Source of the DNA: Coptis chinensis
Taxonomy: Eukaryota; Streptophyta; Magnoliopsida; Ranunculales; Ranunculaceae
Assembly: GCA_015680905.1 (NCBI GenBank)
Contig: CM027378.1
Location: 15,543,001-15,607,000, forward strand
DNA length: 64,000 nucleotides
Reading direction: 5' to 3'
Numbering within the stretch: position 1 is the first letter of the stretch; each line of letters begins with the position of its first letter. Positions 1 to 11,098 of this stretch are shown piece by piece. Below the pieces are notes generated by a model, which worked only from the letters and a program-made list of their open reading frames with translations, was not told where the DNA came from and did not search any database. The position numbers and the translations under genes are program-made.

Positions 1-1624
1 ATGCTAAAATATGGCCTGTTGTCCTTTCTGCCACAGCTTGGGCTCTTTGGTATACACACACAGTTGTTATTAAAAGAGACAAGAGGCTTCAGTAGATAAG
101 AATACATATATTTGTCTCTTTACCAACATTGTTAGGTCCGAGTTTTCAAGCCTCAGTTTTTGGGTAGGATAAGATAGTCCTACTAGGGTAATAAGCTGTA
201 TTTGACTATTGAAAGCCCTAGGTCTCTCTCAACTAGGAAGTAAGAGATACATCTTCAGTCACTGACTTGCTTAACAGCAACCCCCCCTTCCTAAAAATAA
301 GAGGAAGAAGAATAAGAAAAAAGAGTAATATGATATTTCTCTTTTTATCTAATGTCCTTTCATCATTTCAGAAAAGTGGGAGTAAACAACTAAAAAGCCT
401 CGAACACATTCATTCACTATAAAAGAACATTAGCACTACAATATATAAATGCTTTTGGAATAAGACGATATGAATATATGATGGGGTGATTACAAACTTT
501 ATTCCACAAGCCAATGGTCCGTCTAAGAAAAGAAACTTTTTAGGAAACAACCACAGAGAATTTTGCATTCCTGAGGCAAGAACTTACTCCACTCGTAAAT
601 TAAACAAACACAAAGGTCATCAACAACCCAACTCCATCACCTCCCAAACCACCAACCATAGACATTTATTCAATCAGATATCGCCCAAAACAATTAGCAA
701 CAGAGAGTCCACAACTTATGAATATATTCAATAACATAAGTGCTCAAATGCTGGATACACAAACAAGATATGTTAAGAGAAATAACCAACAACCAAAAAC
801 GCAAGATTTTCATGTAATATTGAGCGAGAAAGAAGTATGAGACCTAGACTAGCACACAAGCATCCATTTATTAAGTTAAACAAGACCCACCCATTACCCT
901 TCATTTCTCTCACCACCATTTACAAGCCAAGCATGCCCTCCACGTAGCCTCAAAATTACTACTAAATTTTCCTTCCATCAACTTCACATCCATACAAGAA
1001 AAACCAGTGACAAAGGAGATGGAATCTACAGTTTCTCATTTCTCACAGGCTCACGGCTAACTTGGGAATTATCTCTCAAAGGAGATGGAATCAACAAGCA
1101 CTATTTGTCTCTATAAGACTAAGTTAGACACTACATTATATAAAGTAAGTACCATTCAACCATTACCATTAGTGTCATAATATATATTGATATGTTGAAA
1201 AAGAGAATTCAAGGAAAGATGTTAAATAAATCAACTTATAAGTCAGATATATTATAAATTAATCAACTAATGAGCAATCTCAGATCATACGGTGAGAAAA
1301 GAGAGGAACTGTAGAAGTAGAAACGCTATGCTCGAGAGGCAATCAAGTGGCAGACCTCATCGACGATAAACCTTAGGGATTCTAGGCTTGAAAGCAACAC
1401 GAACAGAGAATTGCTAAAATATTATGGATCAAATACAGCTTAAGAGCTATCCCTTTCAAACCTGGTATGTAGTGATTGATCCTAAGTTGCATTGACATAT
1501 ACAACACACGGATATGAAGTGTACACTGCGAAATATAAAAAAAAATGAGGTACGACACGGATTATTTTTAAAATATGGCGTGTCCAAACTTGAGTGCTTC
1601 GATTCACATATGAAAAATCCATAC
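1..1624. other. AT-rich stretch with no recognised gene
   Basis: I see no convincing coding exon on either strand. Short open frames here have biased, low-complexity translations. If the zinc-finger gene beginning at 1917 (minus) is intact, this stretch would be part of its second intron. I looked on the minus strand for the C2H2 exon expected next in that family and did not find it. Confidence 0.5.
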
Positions 1625-1917
1625 CGGCCTTCTTCAACATCCATGTATTGGAGCTGACACTTGTCTTCATCAGTCAAATCTAACGCAACCTGAGACGAAT
1701 ACTAATAATAATAAAAATAGAAAACTAAATTTTGATATTTAAAATATAAAGAATTAATAATGAGTACCTGTTTAGCAAGAAGTTCTCTCTCAATATTGCC
1801 AGATGAAAAGAAAGGGGAATCTGGAAGGAATCTCCTGAAAATTGGATTCCAAAACGGAAACCTTCCTCCTAATACTTTATTATTATTAGTATCTGTCTCT
1901 GTCGTTGGAACCATCAT
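1625..1917 (-). CDS. First two exons of a probable ZNF511-like C2H2 zinc-finger protein (partial)
   Basis: Exon 1 (1917-1768) starts at tandem ATGs and encodes 50 residues including GGRFPFWNPIFRRF and NIERELLAKQ. It ends in CAG followed by a GT donor. Exon 2 (1689-1625) follows a TCAG acceptor in phase and encodes VALDLTDEDKCQLQYMDVEEG before another GT donor. From memory, plant ZNF511-type zinc-finger proteins share this N-terminus (FPFWNP, then NIERELLAKQVALD) ahead of their C2H2 fingers. The fingers are not visible, so either the next intron is longer than 1.6 kb and the gene leaves the window at its left edge, or the copy is truncated. A T-rich run at about 1938-1960 lies just upstream of the start. 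No frame break is seen in the two exons. The exon structure is well supported; the family name is moderately sure. Confidence 0.5.
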
Positions 1918-4790
1918 CTTCTTTCTTTCTTCAAATGCTTTTTTTTTTTTTTTTTTTTTAAGAAGAAAAAGAGTTCGTCGACAAATGGTTCACGAAAAAT
2001 CTTACAAAATGCCGTGGAATATTGTGAGATTTCGTGTTTTATGCCGTGACGGGATATTAGAGGTTGACAGTTTTACAGCTTTTGCTCTACGGTCATCAAC
2101 AATACGTGCGCATCACAGTGGTAAAAGAGACGGAAGTATTTCCTTTATACGTGCCTTGAGATCTTATATTTGTAGCAGAAAACCCACATCCAAAACATTA
2201 TTTAGGTTTCTAAGGGCATCTCCAACGGATAGGGCTGGTCATGGAGTCCTGTTCGTGAGTAACTCGGGCTCGGCATGTTGAAGGCTCGACTGAAACTCGC
2301 TCATTCAATAATACTAGCCATTTGGCCCGGCCCATGGCCGGACTTGTTACATAGATAGCTAATGACTCGTAAGCCTAAAGTCCACTTGAATAAATATGTA
2401 TATTGACAGCTAATGATTCATTGCATATTTTTTGTTTGAAGGATTTATGTTTTTCTAATTTTTTTTAAAGATTTTGACGAAGTGTTTTATTTATATTTTT
2501 AGGTTATTATTGTCCTAAATAACAATTCTTATCACTCACCTATATAATACAACGCAACAATTAAGGAATAAGACACGTACTTTGAAAAATAAAAAATTAC
2601 AATAGAGCAAGGATGCATTTAGTTATTACTCTTTCTTTAATCTCAAATTGCCTGTGTTATGTTTAAATTGGTGTCATCTTGGTTGAGAATAGTGTTCTAT
2701 ATTGAAATTTTAATAGTATCATACTTGATTAAAATCATGATTGATTAATCTTTGACAATGCGTCTCAGTAGCAAGAGAAAAAATCAGTATAATTGATTCG
2801 TTACAGTTTTACTTGGGAAAATCATACACATTATATTACATTTGAGATATATTTCTACAAACAATAAATGATCTACAATTACCAAAATAGATAGTGGATG
2901 TACATAATATTATTCAGTTCAACCAAATTTCTACAATCCTAATGTACTGAAACACTTCCCTACAAAGTGTTCAAGCATGGATTAAGATGGCTCATTCCTT
3001 ATTTTTAAAATTTCCTTAAACATCATGCCCGCATACCTTTTCTTATTAACAACGACTTCAATGATCTATGCTTCTCAAGTGGCGTAGTATCATTATTCCT
3101 TTCAAACTATTTGGTCGCCATTGCTGCGCACGCCTATATACAGTGAAACTTGCTAGCATTTCTTTTATCCCTTTTATAATCAAACTACAGTATATATTCA
3201 CAATTAGAATAAACATAATAAGCAATGAGATAAATGCGTGAAAGAAAAATGTAAAAAGAAATATCATGTTGGAATAAATCAAAATAACAATCATATTACT
3301 TGAAGATCGTACAACTGTGCGTCTACAACGGTATTATTTACATTAGTTCTCAAACACATGTTGGTTTCAAACAAACTTGAGAAAATATTAAAACACGATG
3401 ATTTGTGTCTCAAAGGGCCTCACCAATATACAGTTTGTGGTAAACTTCTCGGCATTCTCGCTATTTGATATAATGCACTCAAGTTTCTTGTTGTGCTTAG
3501 TGTTTGTCTCCACCATAACCACGAACTACACTTTCAAATAGAAATGAAACTTCACAATATTTCTTCATCTCCACAGCAATACAATGAAACGTACAAATTT
3601 AGAACACCCAGTCACCGAAGGCGAGTGTCAAAATACAAAAGCTAAAGCAATCAAGTTATGAATGTGAAACTTTAATAGTAAAAAAACACTCTGAGTTTGA
3701 ATTTTTCTTTAACTATCTATCTATCTATAAGATGAGTTGATCTCCATATACTATTATCAAGAAATCAAGTTCTACATAAGAATAGACATGTTATATAGCA
3801 TCGTCCATTGGTCTTCATCTATTACCTCCCTTTACATGAGTCAAGATCAGTGTGCACGTTCATATACATTCATTCCGCTAAGACTAAGACAACCAACCAT
3901 TCACATATTAAATTTCAAGTAACATATAACAGCAAGCCAGTAACAATGTAGTAATTTGAAAAAAAATATTATAATAATCCATAATGCATAATGAAAGCAA
4001 GAATGCATACAGTTCAGCCATCTCAAACTTTATATATATATATATATATCTTCGGAACCTAGCAATGCAAAGATCAAATTTTTACAAAAACATTATATGT
4101 AGTGAATTGAGTACTCGTGGAGAAAAAAAAATAGTCATGAAGAAGAAGGCAAAAAAAGGCATAACATTATAGAGGCATGAAAAGCATGAATACTTGATGA
4201 AAAAGAGCTGAAGCTTGCCAGAAAAATCAGACCACAAATAAATATACACCTTTTGAACTTTTGAGAATTTGAATTTTCCTAAGAGAGTTTGAACAAACAG
4301 AAACTTTATGTTTGAACTTTGAAGATAACCAAATTTTTGGTATAAAAATGAGTTGTTGGAAAGTTATAGACCAATAAGAATGGAGCCCTAACGAAGATGG
4401 ACACTTGTCGAACGTTGCATTGCAATGTTTCAACTGAAAGGTGCACATAGTTTTGTGCAATGAGTTATATATTGTGATAGTAGTTACTGTAGTTCATAAA
4501 GAAAAACAAACGTACTAAACCCCAACATAGTATAAAAAGACATATCTAAAAGCAACCCTATATATATATCACTCTTCAACTATGGTTGTTAAATTCATTG
4601 CCCTAAAAATCAATATGCAACCTTGCTCCACACTTTCTCAATCTTCCCCTTGAAGTGAATTGAATCTTCCTACATCACCAAAATGATATACACAATATGC
4701 TATCGATTCTCTATAAAACCAAAATGCTATACACAATATGCTATCGATTCATATTAGTAAGAGATTCACACCATGCAACTATTAGAAACT
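1918..4790. other. Intergenic stretch, repeat ends only
   Basis: No gene recognised. At 2213-2232 there is a sequence resembling a MITE terminus (GGGCATCTCCAACGG), followed directly by a second repeat beginning AGGGCTGGTCAT. The reverse complement of that second motif recurs at about 9914-9926. A short (ATCT)n run lies near 3713-3728 and a TA run near 4032-4050. The rest is AT-rich and featureless to my reading. Confidence 0.4.
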
Positions 4791-4795
4791 ATGAA

Positions 4796-5712
4796 TATGC
4801 AATTATATACCTAAAGTACATGACTTTTCTGAAAAATTTCGATAGAGTCTCCTATGTATTTTCAACATTTCATAAATATAAAACTTCTCATAACCTAAAA
4901 ATTTAAAACAATATACTTCTCATTGATTAACCCAGCTACTTAACCGTCTCGACGAATGCCAAAGCAGTTAAATAACTGGTTTAAAAAATGAGATCAACAT
5001 TAGGACTTAGTACAACAAAGAACTTGAATGCCTCGACTAATGCCAGATCATCCAAACACCTCGTACAAATATACTTCTCATTAATTAACCCAGCTACTTA
5101 ACCGTTTCAACGAATGCCAGAACAGTTAAATAATTGGTTTAAAAAATGAGATCAACATTAGGACTCGACTAATGTCAGATCATCCTCGCACCTCGTTTAA
5201 AGCCATTACCGAAAACACATTAAATATATACTTTCGAGTCCAACGCCCCAAAACTCGAACAATTATGTACCTAAAGTATGTGACTTTTCTGAAAAATTTC
5301 GACAGAGTCTCCTCTGTATTTTTGACATTTCATAAATATAAAACCTGTCATAACCTGAAATTTTAAAACAATATACTTCTCATTGATTAACCCAGCTACT
5401 TAACTGTCTCGACGAATGCCAGAACAGTTTAAAAAATGAGATCACTATAACATTAGGACTTAGTACAGCAAATAACTTGAATGTCTCGACTAATGCCATA
5501 TCATCCACGCACCTCGTCCAAAACCATTACCGAAAACACATTAAATATATACTTTCGAGTCCAACGCCCCAAAACTCGAACAATTATATACCTAAAGTAC
5601 GTGACTTTTCTGAAAAATTTCGACAGAGTCTCCTCTGTATTTTCGACATTTCATAAATATAAAACCTGTCATAACCTGAAAATTTAAAACAATATACTTC
5701 TCATTGATTAAC
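4796..5712. repeat. Tandem repeat, about 310-bp unit, three uneven copies
   Basis: The block is built of diverged copies. Landmarks recur: TGACTTTTCTGAAAAATTTC at 4821, 5281 and 5602; AACCCAGCTACTTAAC at about 4929, 5089 and 5390; and a CTCGACTAATG motif several times. The last two full units are about 320 bp apart and differ at few positions; the first is interrupted and partly duplicated internally. Short open frames in each unit translate to related peptides (YLKYVTFLKNFDRVSSVF) simply because the DNA is repeated. I see no sign that this is a gene. It may be a small satellite or minisatellite seed. Confidence 0.8.
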
Positions 5713-7800
5713 ATACCCACTACACATTAAAGCATCTTTGTGGTAGCAAGGACTTCTATTTGCTGGGGAAGACACCATAATACCTCTCACTTAATTTATT
5801 GGAAGTCTAATGGTTAGAACCCAATATCTCAGAGTTGTAATGGGTTGAGCACAATGCCTAAGTTTATTGTGTTTGGAGTGAATGCTTAACAAATATAAGT
5901 TTAATTAATCAATATAAATTTAGAATTTAGTCATTTATTTTCATAGTTTCGTTAATATCGATCAATTCTTCTAACTTAGTGACATATCAAACCAAAAGGA
6001 AAAAAAACAATGAAAGTAAAAAAGAAGAAGGAAAAGAAGTAATACAACACCTATAAAAAAGATAAAACTACAGCATTCATTACCATGAGATATCAAGAGA
6101 GACATAAAACTGCAATATAAAATTGATAATTAAAACAAAAAATATGATAGATTAGAAAGAAAACCAAAATTTTATTTAATGAAGTACTTGAGAATTGAAG
6201 ATATCAATAGATGTTTGCTTCAAAAGCCTCTGTTAGTCGTCCTCTGCTTCAATTTTTCTCAACCATTTTGGCACTCGTTCATTATTCATACCAGGTAGAA
6301 TTGGCACTTGCGGATGTCACTCCCATTGGCACTAATGTAATCATTGAATGCCCTGTAGTGCAAGCTGCAAGCATCAATCCGCAATCTAGATTCCAGAAGC
6401 ACTTCCCATGGTGGGTGCAGTAGTGGCAGCAGCCACAATCATAGTCTCAGTTTGAATGGTGTGAGGACCCATTATATCATAGATAAATTGATTGTTCAAT
6501 ACCTAGTGAGTTTTATGCTAAAAAGAGTACAAATGTCAGCAAGAAGCAAGAAAGAAAACATGTATAGATAGGATAAATAGACTATTGCTTACCGCGATAC
6601 AACAATACAAATATGCTTTATTTATCACAGTATCAGATAGTATGTTGACGTGTAGATTCTTATTAGTACACGTGATCTTATATTCTCCCATTCTGCATAA
6701 AGGAAGCAAAACAAACTGGCCACTTATATTTTTTGTAGAATGAAGGAGATAAATTTGGTGCCAACTTATACTAAGAACCCATGAAAAGAGATCTGGTAAT
6801 CAGTATATGACACGTTTCTATTTCTGAAACTAAAATTTCATGCAAAATAATATACATAAACAAATAACAATACAATCTCACCATCTCAGGCAAGAGAGTA
6901 TGAGTTACCCTTCTCGGAGGGGCATGTCAGTTAGGAATATCGAGGACAACACCAGTTTCGTGTAAGTTATGGTGGTTAAACATGAGAAAATAGTTAGCAT
7001 AAAAGGCTTCGAATGGGGAATATAAATTATTCTGAAAAATATTTGCTACTATGATATATAAATATTATATTGATTGCTCATTCAAATTTCCATTCATAAC
7101 ATATTAGAGTAGATATACCTGAGCACTTTTTTCTTGTGTCCAAATTAAATCTCAATTTCTTAGAATATATTGTCATAGCTTCTAAAGCTATGTCTTTGGG
7201 TTCCGATATAAAGCCAAACTCTACATTCTCCAAATAACAAAAAAGAAAAATGTTTGTTCAGGGAATGATCTACATTGCATAATAATGGATTGGTAGAGCA
7301 GGAGAATGAAACTTCTTTTTTTTTAAAAAAATTTGGGGTTAGTTTTTCATTTGTTCGGCCGTCTCACACGAAATGGCCAAATGACTAAGAAAACTCCTCA
7401 AATTTGACAATTCGAGATCACCATACCTTTTTAATATGAACATGAAGTCATGAACACCCATTTTAGAAGAACGAAAAAGAGAGATAGTACAACTTAATAG
7501 TGAATCAAAAAACACTATAACCCATTTGATTCCTACTTTCCACTTCCAACTAATACTATAAGATACATGGCGTACATACTATACGAAGAAAAATAAGAAA
7601 ACAATGGAAGTATGGACTATTCTATTTTGGTAAATAATAACAGTCTAAGCTACTTTTCAGCCGTGGGCATCCTATAGACAAATTAATTATAGGCTCATGT
7701 ACGGCTAAATAAGTTCATACCCAATATACCTAAGTACTCAAATTCATACCTAATCTATCTAATAGCCATCTATTTCTTTAATTGAAAGCAAAAAGAACAC
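5713..7800. other. Intergenic stretch without recognised gene
   Basis: A 70-codon open frame at 6211-6423 (plus) was examined on both strands and matched nothing I know. The rest is AT-rich with poly(A) and poly(T) runs. Nothing else is supportable. Confidence 0.4.
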
Positions 7801-7801
7801 T

Positions 7802-8370
7802 TACTTTTTTACACCATGGTTAGAATCTTCTACCAAAAGATCCCTTATCTTTTCATTATAAACTTCCAACATACTTACAGACAAATCATATTTCATAGTA
7901 CAACTTCGCTCCTCCGATATTCGAAACAGTTCCTCTAACGTTCTATAGTGAACTCCGCTGCTCTCCGAAGTTCCTTCCATTGTGAAAGTCTTACCTGTCC
8001 CTGTCTGCCCATAGGCAATGATACAAACATTAAACCCATCCAAGACAGAAGTCATGACGGGTGATGTCTGAGCAAAGACAGCCTCTGCAGGCATTCCAAA
8101 AATAAGAAATCAGTACAGAGACAACACATAAATAATTAAGGAAACTAAATTTGACAACATTAAAATTACCTTGATCATCCTGAGGTCTGAACACATGATC
8201 GAACTTAAACAGCTTCCTAGAAGAACCCCCACATAAAATATGTAGTTCATTATCTTTAAACAAATTAAATTCCACGACAGACGAACAACCACTTGAAACT
8301 TCACCCTGATTTAATGGCCTACATCTGCAGAAAACCCTTATATTTCCTTTAAGCTTAATCACTTGGTAAT
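7802..8370 (-). pseudogene. Kinesin-14 motor-domain fragment (two exons)
   Basis: Kinesin-14s are minus-end-directed microtubule motors. The upstream exon (about 8370-8172) encodes IKLKGNIRVFCRCRPLNQGE and FKFDHVFRPQDDQ, which is the neck and first beta-strands of the motor, and ends at a GT donor. The next exon (about 8081-7804, after CTGCAG) encodes EAVFAQTSPVMTSVLDGFNV, the P-loop AYGQTGTGKTFTMEG and SMLEVYNEKIRDLL, then meets a donor-like GTAAG. The switch I, switch II and microtubule-binding parts of the motor, as well as stalk and tail, were not found nearby. The fragment has no internal stop in these exons, but a quarter to a third of a motor domain cannot work alone. It lies just downstream of a bHLH fragment on the same strand. 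Family identity is firm; calling it a pseudogene fragment is an inference from what is missing. Confidence 0.85.
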
Positions 8371-8656
8371 TTAGCCATTTGAGATTAATAAATAAAGAAA
8401 ATAAAAAGTTGTTTGAGTGTAAGTGTGAAACTCACCAAGATGTTAAGCTTCCCATTGAACACTGATGAGGTCTCTTCCATTAATTTCTCTCTTTGGGCTC
8501 GCACCGAGACATCGCAAACTGATCGACATTATGATCTCCTTAATGTTTCCTTGCAACTGAACTGTGTATCAATAGACATAAAGGAAAGAGATAATAATGA
8601 AAAATACTATCTGTAGAATAAAGTACTTAACTTTTGTTACATCAACAACGTTTTAC

Positions 8657-8997
8657 TCAATTTTTGAAATTCCTAAGCCCATGTTTCTTCACTTCAACCT
8701 TTAAGGACTTGAGGTAAGTAACGACTTCATCAATAACAGTGGCAGTATTCATCTGGTCGGCACCGGGAACAATTGAACGCAGTGCCTTAACCATTTTCTT
8801 CATCCTCCGTCGCTGCTTTTCTCAGTCAAAGAAAACCTCGGCTTGCGGGATTTGGAACAAAAATTGGAGCATGAGTCACGAGAGCCACATTCATAGCTAC
8901 CAAAATTCCGTGCAGTGCTAACCACCTCATCATCCTCTTCGAGTTCATCTTCTTCCAAACTCATTAAAGCATCGATATCTTTTGAATCCTCTTTCAA
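8657..8997 (-). pseudogene. SAC51/bHLH144-type transcription factor fragment, frameshifted
   Basis: The first frame reads KEDSKDIDALMSLEEDELEEDDEVVSTARN, then SCSNFCSKSRKPRF and EKSSDGG, ending in a stop at about 8800. The helix-loop-helix part continues in another frame: KQRRRMKKMVKALRSIVPG, QMNTATVIDEVVTYLKSL, KVEVKKHGLRNFKN, stop at 8657. This layout (acidic DIDALL/STAR segment, then an atypical HLH with VKALRGIVPG and LKSLKVEV) is that of the plant SAC51 / bHLH142-145 group, closest to bHLH144 as I remember it. In plants that group is translationally controlled by upstream ORFs and thermospermine. Here the 5' half of the gene, including the conserved uORF region, is absent, and a small deletion breaks the frame between EKSS and the basic stretch. 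No ATG precedes the open frame, which starts only at TTG. It is a dead, 5'-truncated copy. Confidence 0.8.
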
Positions 8998-9080
8998 AAA
9001 AGAGGAATGTATTTTTGCTCACTTTCTTATTTCTTTTTTTTTTCTTTTTTTTTAGGTTTGGTGAGAAGAAGAAGTCTGGG

Positions 9081-9199
9081 TTTTGTTTGTTTGTTTGTTT
9101 TTTTTTATTTACCTGATGAATGGAGGGGTTGAAGGATGTGGGTTTTGTTTGTTTGTTGTTTTTTTTTATTTACCTGATGAATGAAGGGGTTGAAGGATG
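9081..9199. repeat. Short tandem duplication of a leader-like sequence
   Basis: A unit of about 59 bp with (GTTT)n followed by ATTTACCTGATGAATG and GAGGGGTTGAAGGATG occurs twice in a row. On the minus strand it reads as an AC-rich, CT-rich leader lying upstream of the bHLH fragment, so it may be old 5' untranslated sequence that was duplicated. Confidence 0.7.
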
Positions 9200-10290
9200 A
9201 CTATTTTGGGTTACGAACAATTGAAATGTACAAAAAAGGGTGTAGTTTTACTTTTTTTTATGTTGTATTATTGTAAAATCTGATGTGTCAGTCTCAAAGA
9301 AAAAAAGGGGGCTGACGTGGGTCACTGGGAGCATTCTCAACTACTCAGTATTCATGGTCTTTGATGAGTCGAGTTTGAGCACATTTTAAAACTCGAGCTC
9401 GAACTTGAGACGCTCACAAGCTACTCGTAATTCGCCACTTTACATAGTTATGTTAACGTTTATTTGGGATAATTATATATGTTAGTGTGTTGGATTATAA
9501 TTACTCGATCAACACATATTGATTGTATTTATAATGTGCACACTTTGAAATAGTTGTTTGATAGTGGTTATTGTAGTATTAGTAAATTGTAGTTACATTT
9601 TAGTATTTTATTTAAATGAGTTTAGCAAGTTATTTTGGTCTTGAAGTAAAATTTAGAGTCTATTTATGCTCAATTATCTTTAGTTTGTGGTTGAAGTCGA
9701 GCATATACATAACACAAGTCAAATTAAACTCGAGCCTAAGATTGAATTCAAATTTGTAGTCTAGAAGAGTAGGAATCTAGCCTCATTGAGCTACTCGAAT
9801 AGTCGAGCTTGAGCATGAAGTAAAGCTCGAACAAATATTGAGCTCGACTCGTGCTCGACTTGAGAGATACACGTGCTGAGCTTGAGCACCCTAGTACTCA
9901 ATACGAGTAGCTCGATGACCAGCCCTACTAATGGGTGTGTAAAATTACACCTCCACATAGGCTCCACCTAACTGTCATTAGTCATTAGGATTTTACAAGT
10001 CCAATTGCACACTAATGTTTAGACAATAAATATCCACACTTGATAATCCCCAATAGACAAGTATAAAAAAAAAAATTGGATTTTAAACTCTGACATCACT
10101 CCACGTGACATATCACTTTAATCAAAGACCATTAATAATGAGTAGTTGAGAATGCTCCCAGGAAGCTAGCCACGTCAGCCCTTTTTTTTTTCTTAGAGGT
10201 GGACACCTCAACTTTTCCAATAATTCGGCAGGAAAAAAAGAAATCTACACCCTATTTTCCCAATTTCAATTGTTGGCCATTCTCACCCAA
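9200..10290. repeat. Long inverted repeat enclosing about 755 bp of other repeats
   Basis: The left arm (about 9200-9362) and right arm (about 10118-10290) are reverse complements with small gaps. Shared blocks include GGGCTGACGTGG, TGGGAGCATTCTCAACTACT, ATGGTCTTTGAT, AGGGTGTAG and AACAATTGAAAT. Arms of this length suggest a Mutator-like or foldback element, but I find no convincing target-site duplication and no transposase. The interior holds a CTCGAGCTCG-rich repeat (about 9363-9926) and part of a MITE. Confidence 0.6.
9930..10110. repeat. Partial MITE copy, same family as the element at 28.4 kb
   Basis: The stretch GGGTGTGTAAAATTACACC, CTCCACATAGGCTCCAC, ATTAGGATTTTACAAG, CCAATTGCA and AATATCCACACTT reads in order along the reverse complement of the MITE at 28444-28765. 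It is incomplete: the copy is joined on its left to the AGGGCTGG-ended repeat and on its right to the inverted-repeat arm. Confidence 0.65.
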
Positions 10291-10329
10291 TTAAAACCAA
10301 TGAAAAAAAAAAACAGAAAACCAAACAAA

Positions 10330-10880
10330 AGTCCTGACTTTTCCCCCAAAAACTTTATCTCATCTTTGTTCAGTATTACTTCTTGACACTCCACAAAACT
10401 AGGTTACTTATTTGTTGATCAACATATTTCAAATCTCTCTCTCTCAAAATCTCTCTGAAGAAGAAGAATATAATGATCTGAAAAATGCCAGAAAAAGAAG
10501 AAAGATATGATTTTATTTCTATATTGACAGAGATTTCGGTACCATTGTTGTTGGTCAATTTCTGTGATGATTGATTAATTTGAGTACCATTGTTGTTGCT
10601 TAAAATTCCATCGATTTCTTTCTTCAGAGCATACAATAAGCGATTTTTTTATAACCCATTTGCTTGAACTTGTTTGAGTCCTGACTTTTGCCCCAAAAAC
10701 TTCCTCTCATGTTTGTTCAGTGTTACTTCTTTCTCAAAATCTCTCTGAAGAAGAAGAATATAATGATCTGAAAAAGAAGAAAGGTATGATTTTGTTTCTA
10801 TTGACAGAGATTTGGGTACCATTGTTGTTGCTCAATTTCTGTGATGATTGATTAATTTGAGTACCATTATGACATTATCA
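10330..10880. repeat. Direct duplication of a leader-like 250-bp sequence
   Basis: Copy 1 (about 10330-10595) and copy 2 (about 10676-10868) share, in order, GTCCTGACTTTT, CCCCAAAAACTT, TTTGTTCAGT, CTCAAAATCTCTCTGAAGAA, AATATAATGATCTGAAAAA, ATTGACAGAGATTT, GGTACCATTGTTGTTG and TCTGTGATGATTGATTAATT. The CT-rich and GAAGAAGAA content resembles a plant 5' leader. No long frame continues from it. It lies upstream of the GH1 fragment, but I cannot show that the two belong together. Confidence 0.7.
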
Positions 10881-11098
10881 TTATCTGCATGTCCAATAGA
10901 TCAAGTGCACGTTGAGTAAATTATTTCGTCGGAACCATATATAATTTGTTCTGTCACTCTTATTTTGAAATAAACTTCTATTGACATTGGGTTCCTTCTT
11001 TTGTTGCAGTTCCAAGTGGAATGCTACTAAAAGTAAGATATCGTATGAACTTATTACCCTGAGTTTTGAAAAGCTAGAGCAAATTCATCTTAACCAAA

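Noticed and set aside
1760-2281. 173-codon open frame on the plus strand
   Set aside because: Antisense to the zinc-finger exon 1 and then running through a poly(T) tract and a repeat end; composition is not protein-like.
4796-5712. CRISPR-like regular repeats
   Set aside because: Units are about 310 bp, diverged and without spacers; this is a eukaryotic tandem repeat.
6211-6423. 70-codon frame with a hydrophobic start
   Set aside because: Considered as a signal-peptide protein, but neither strand matches a family I know and no splice context supports it.
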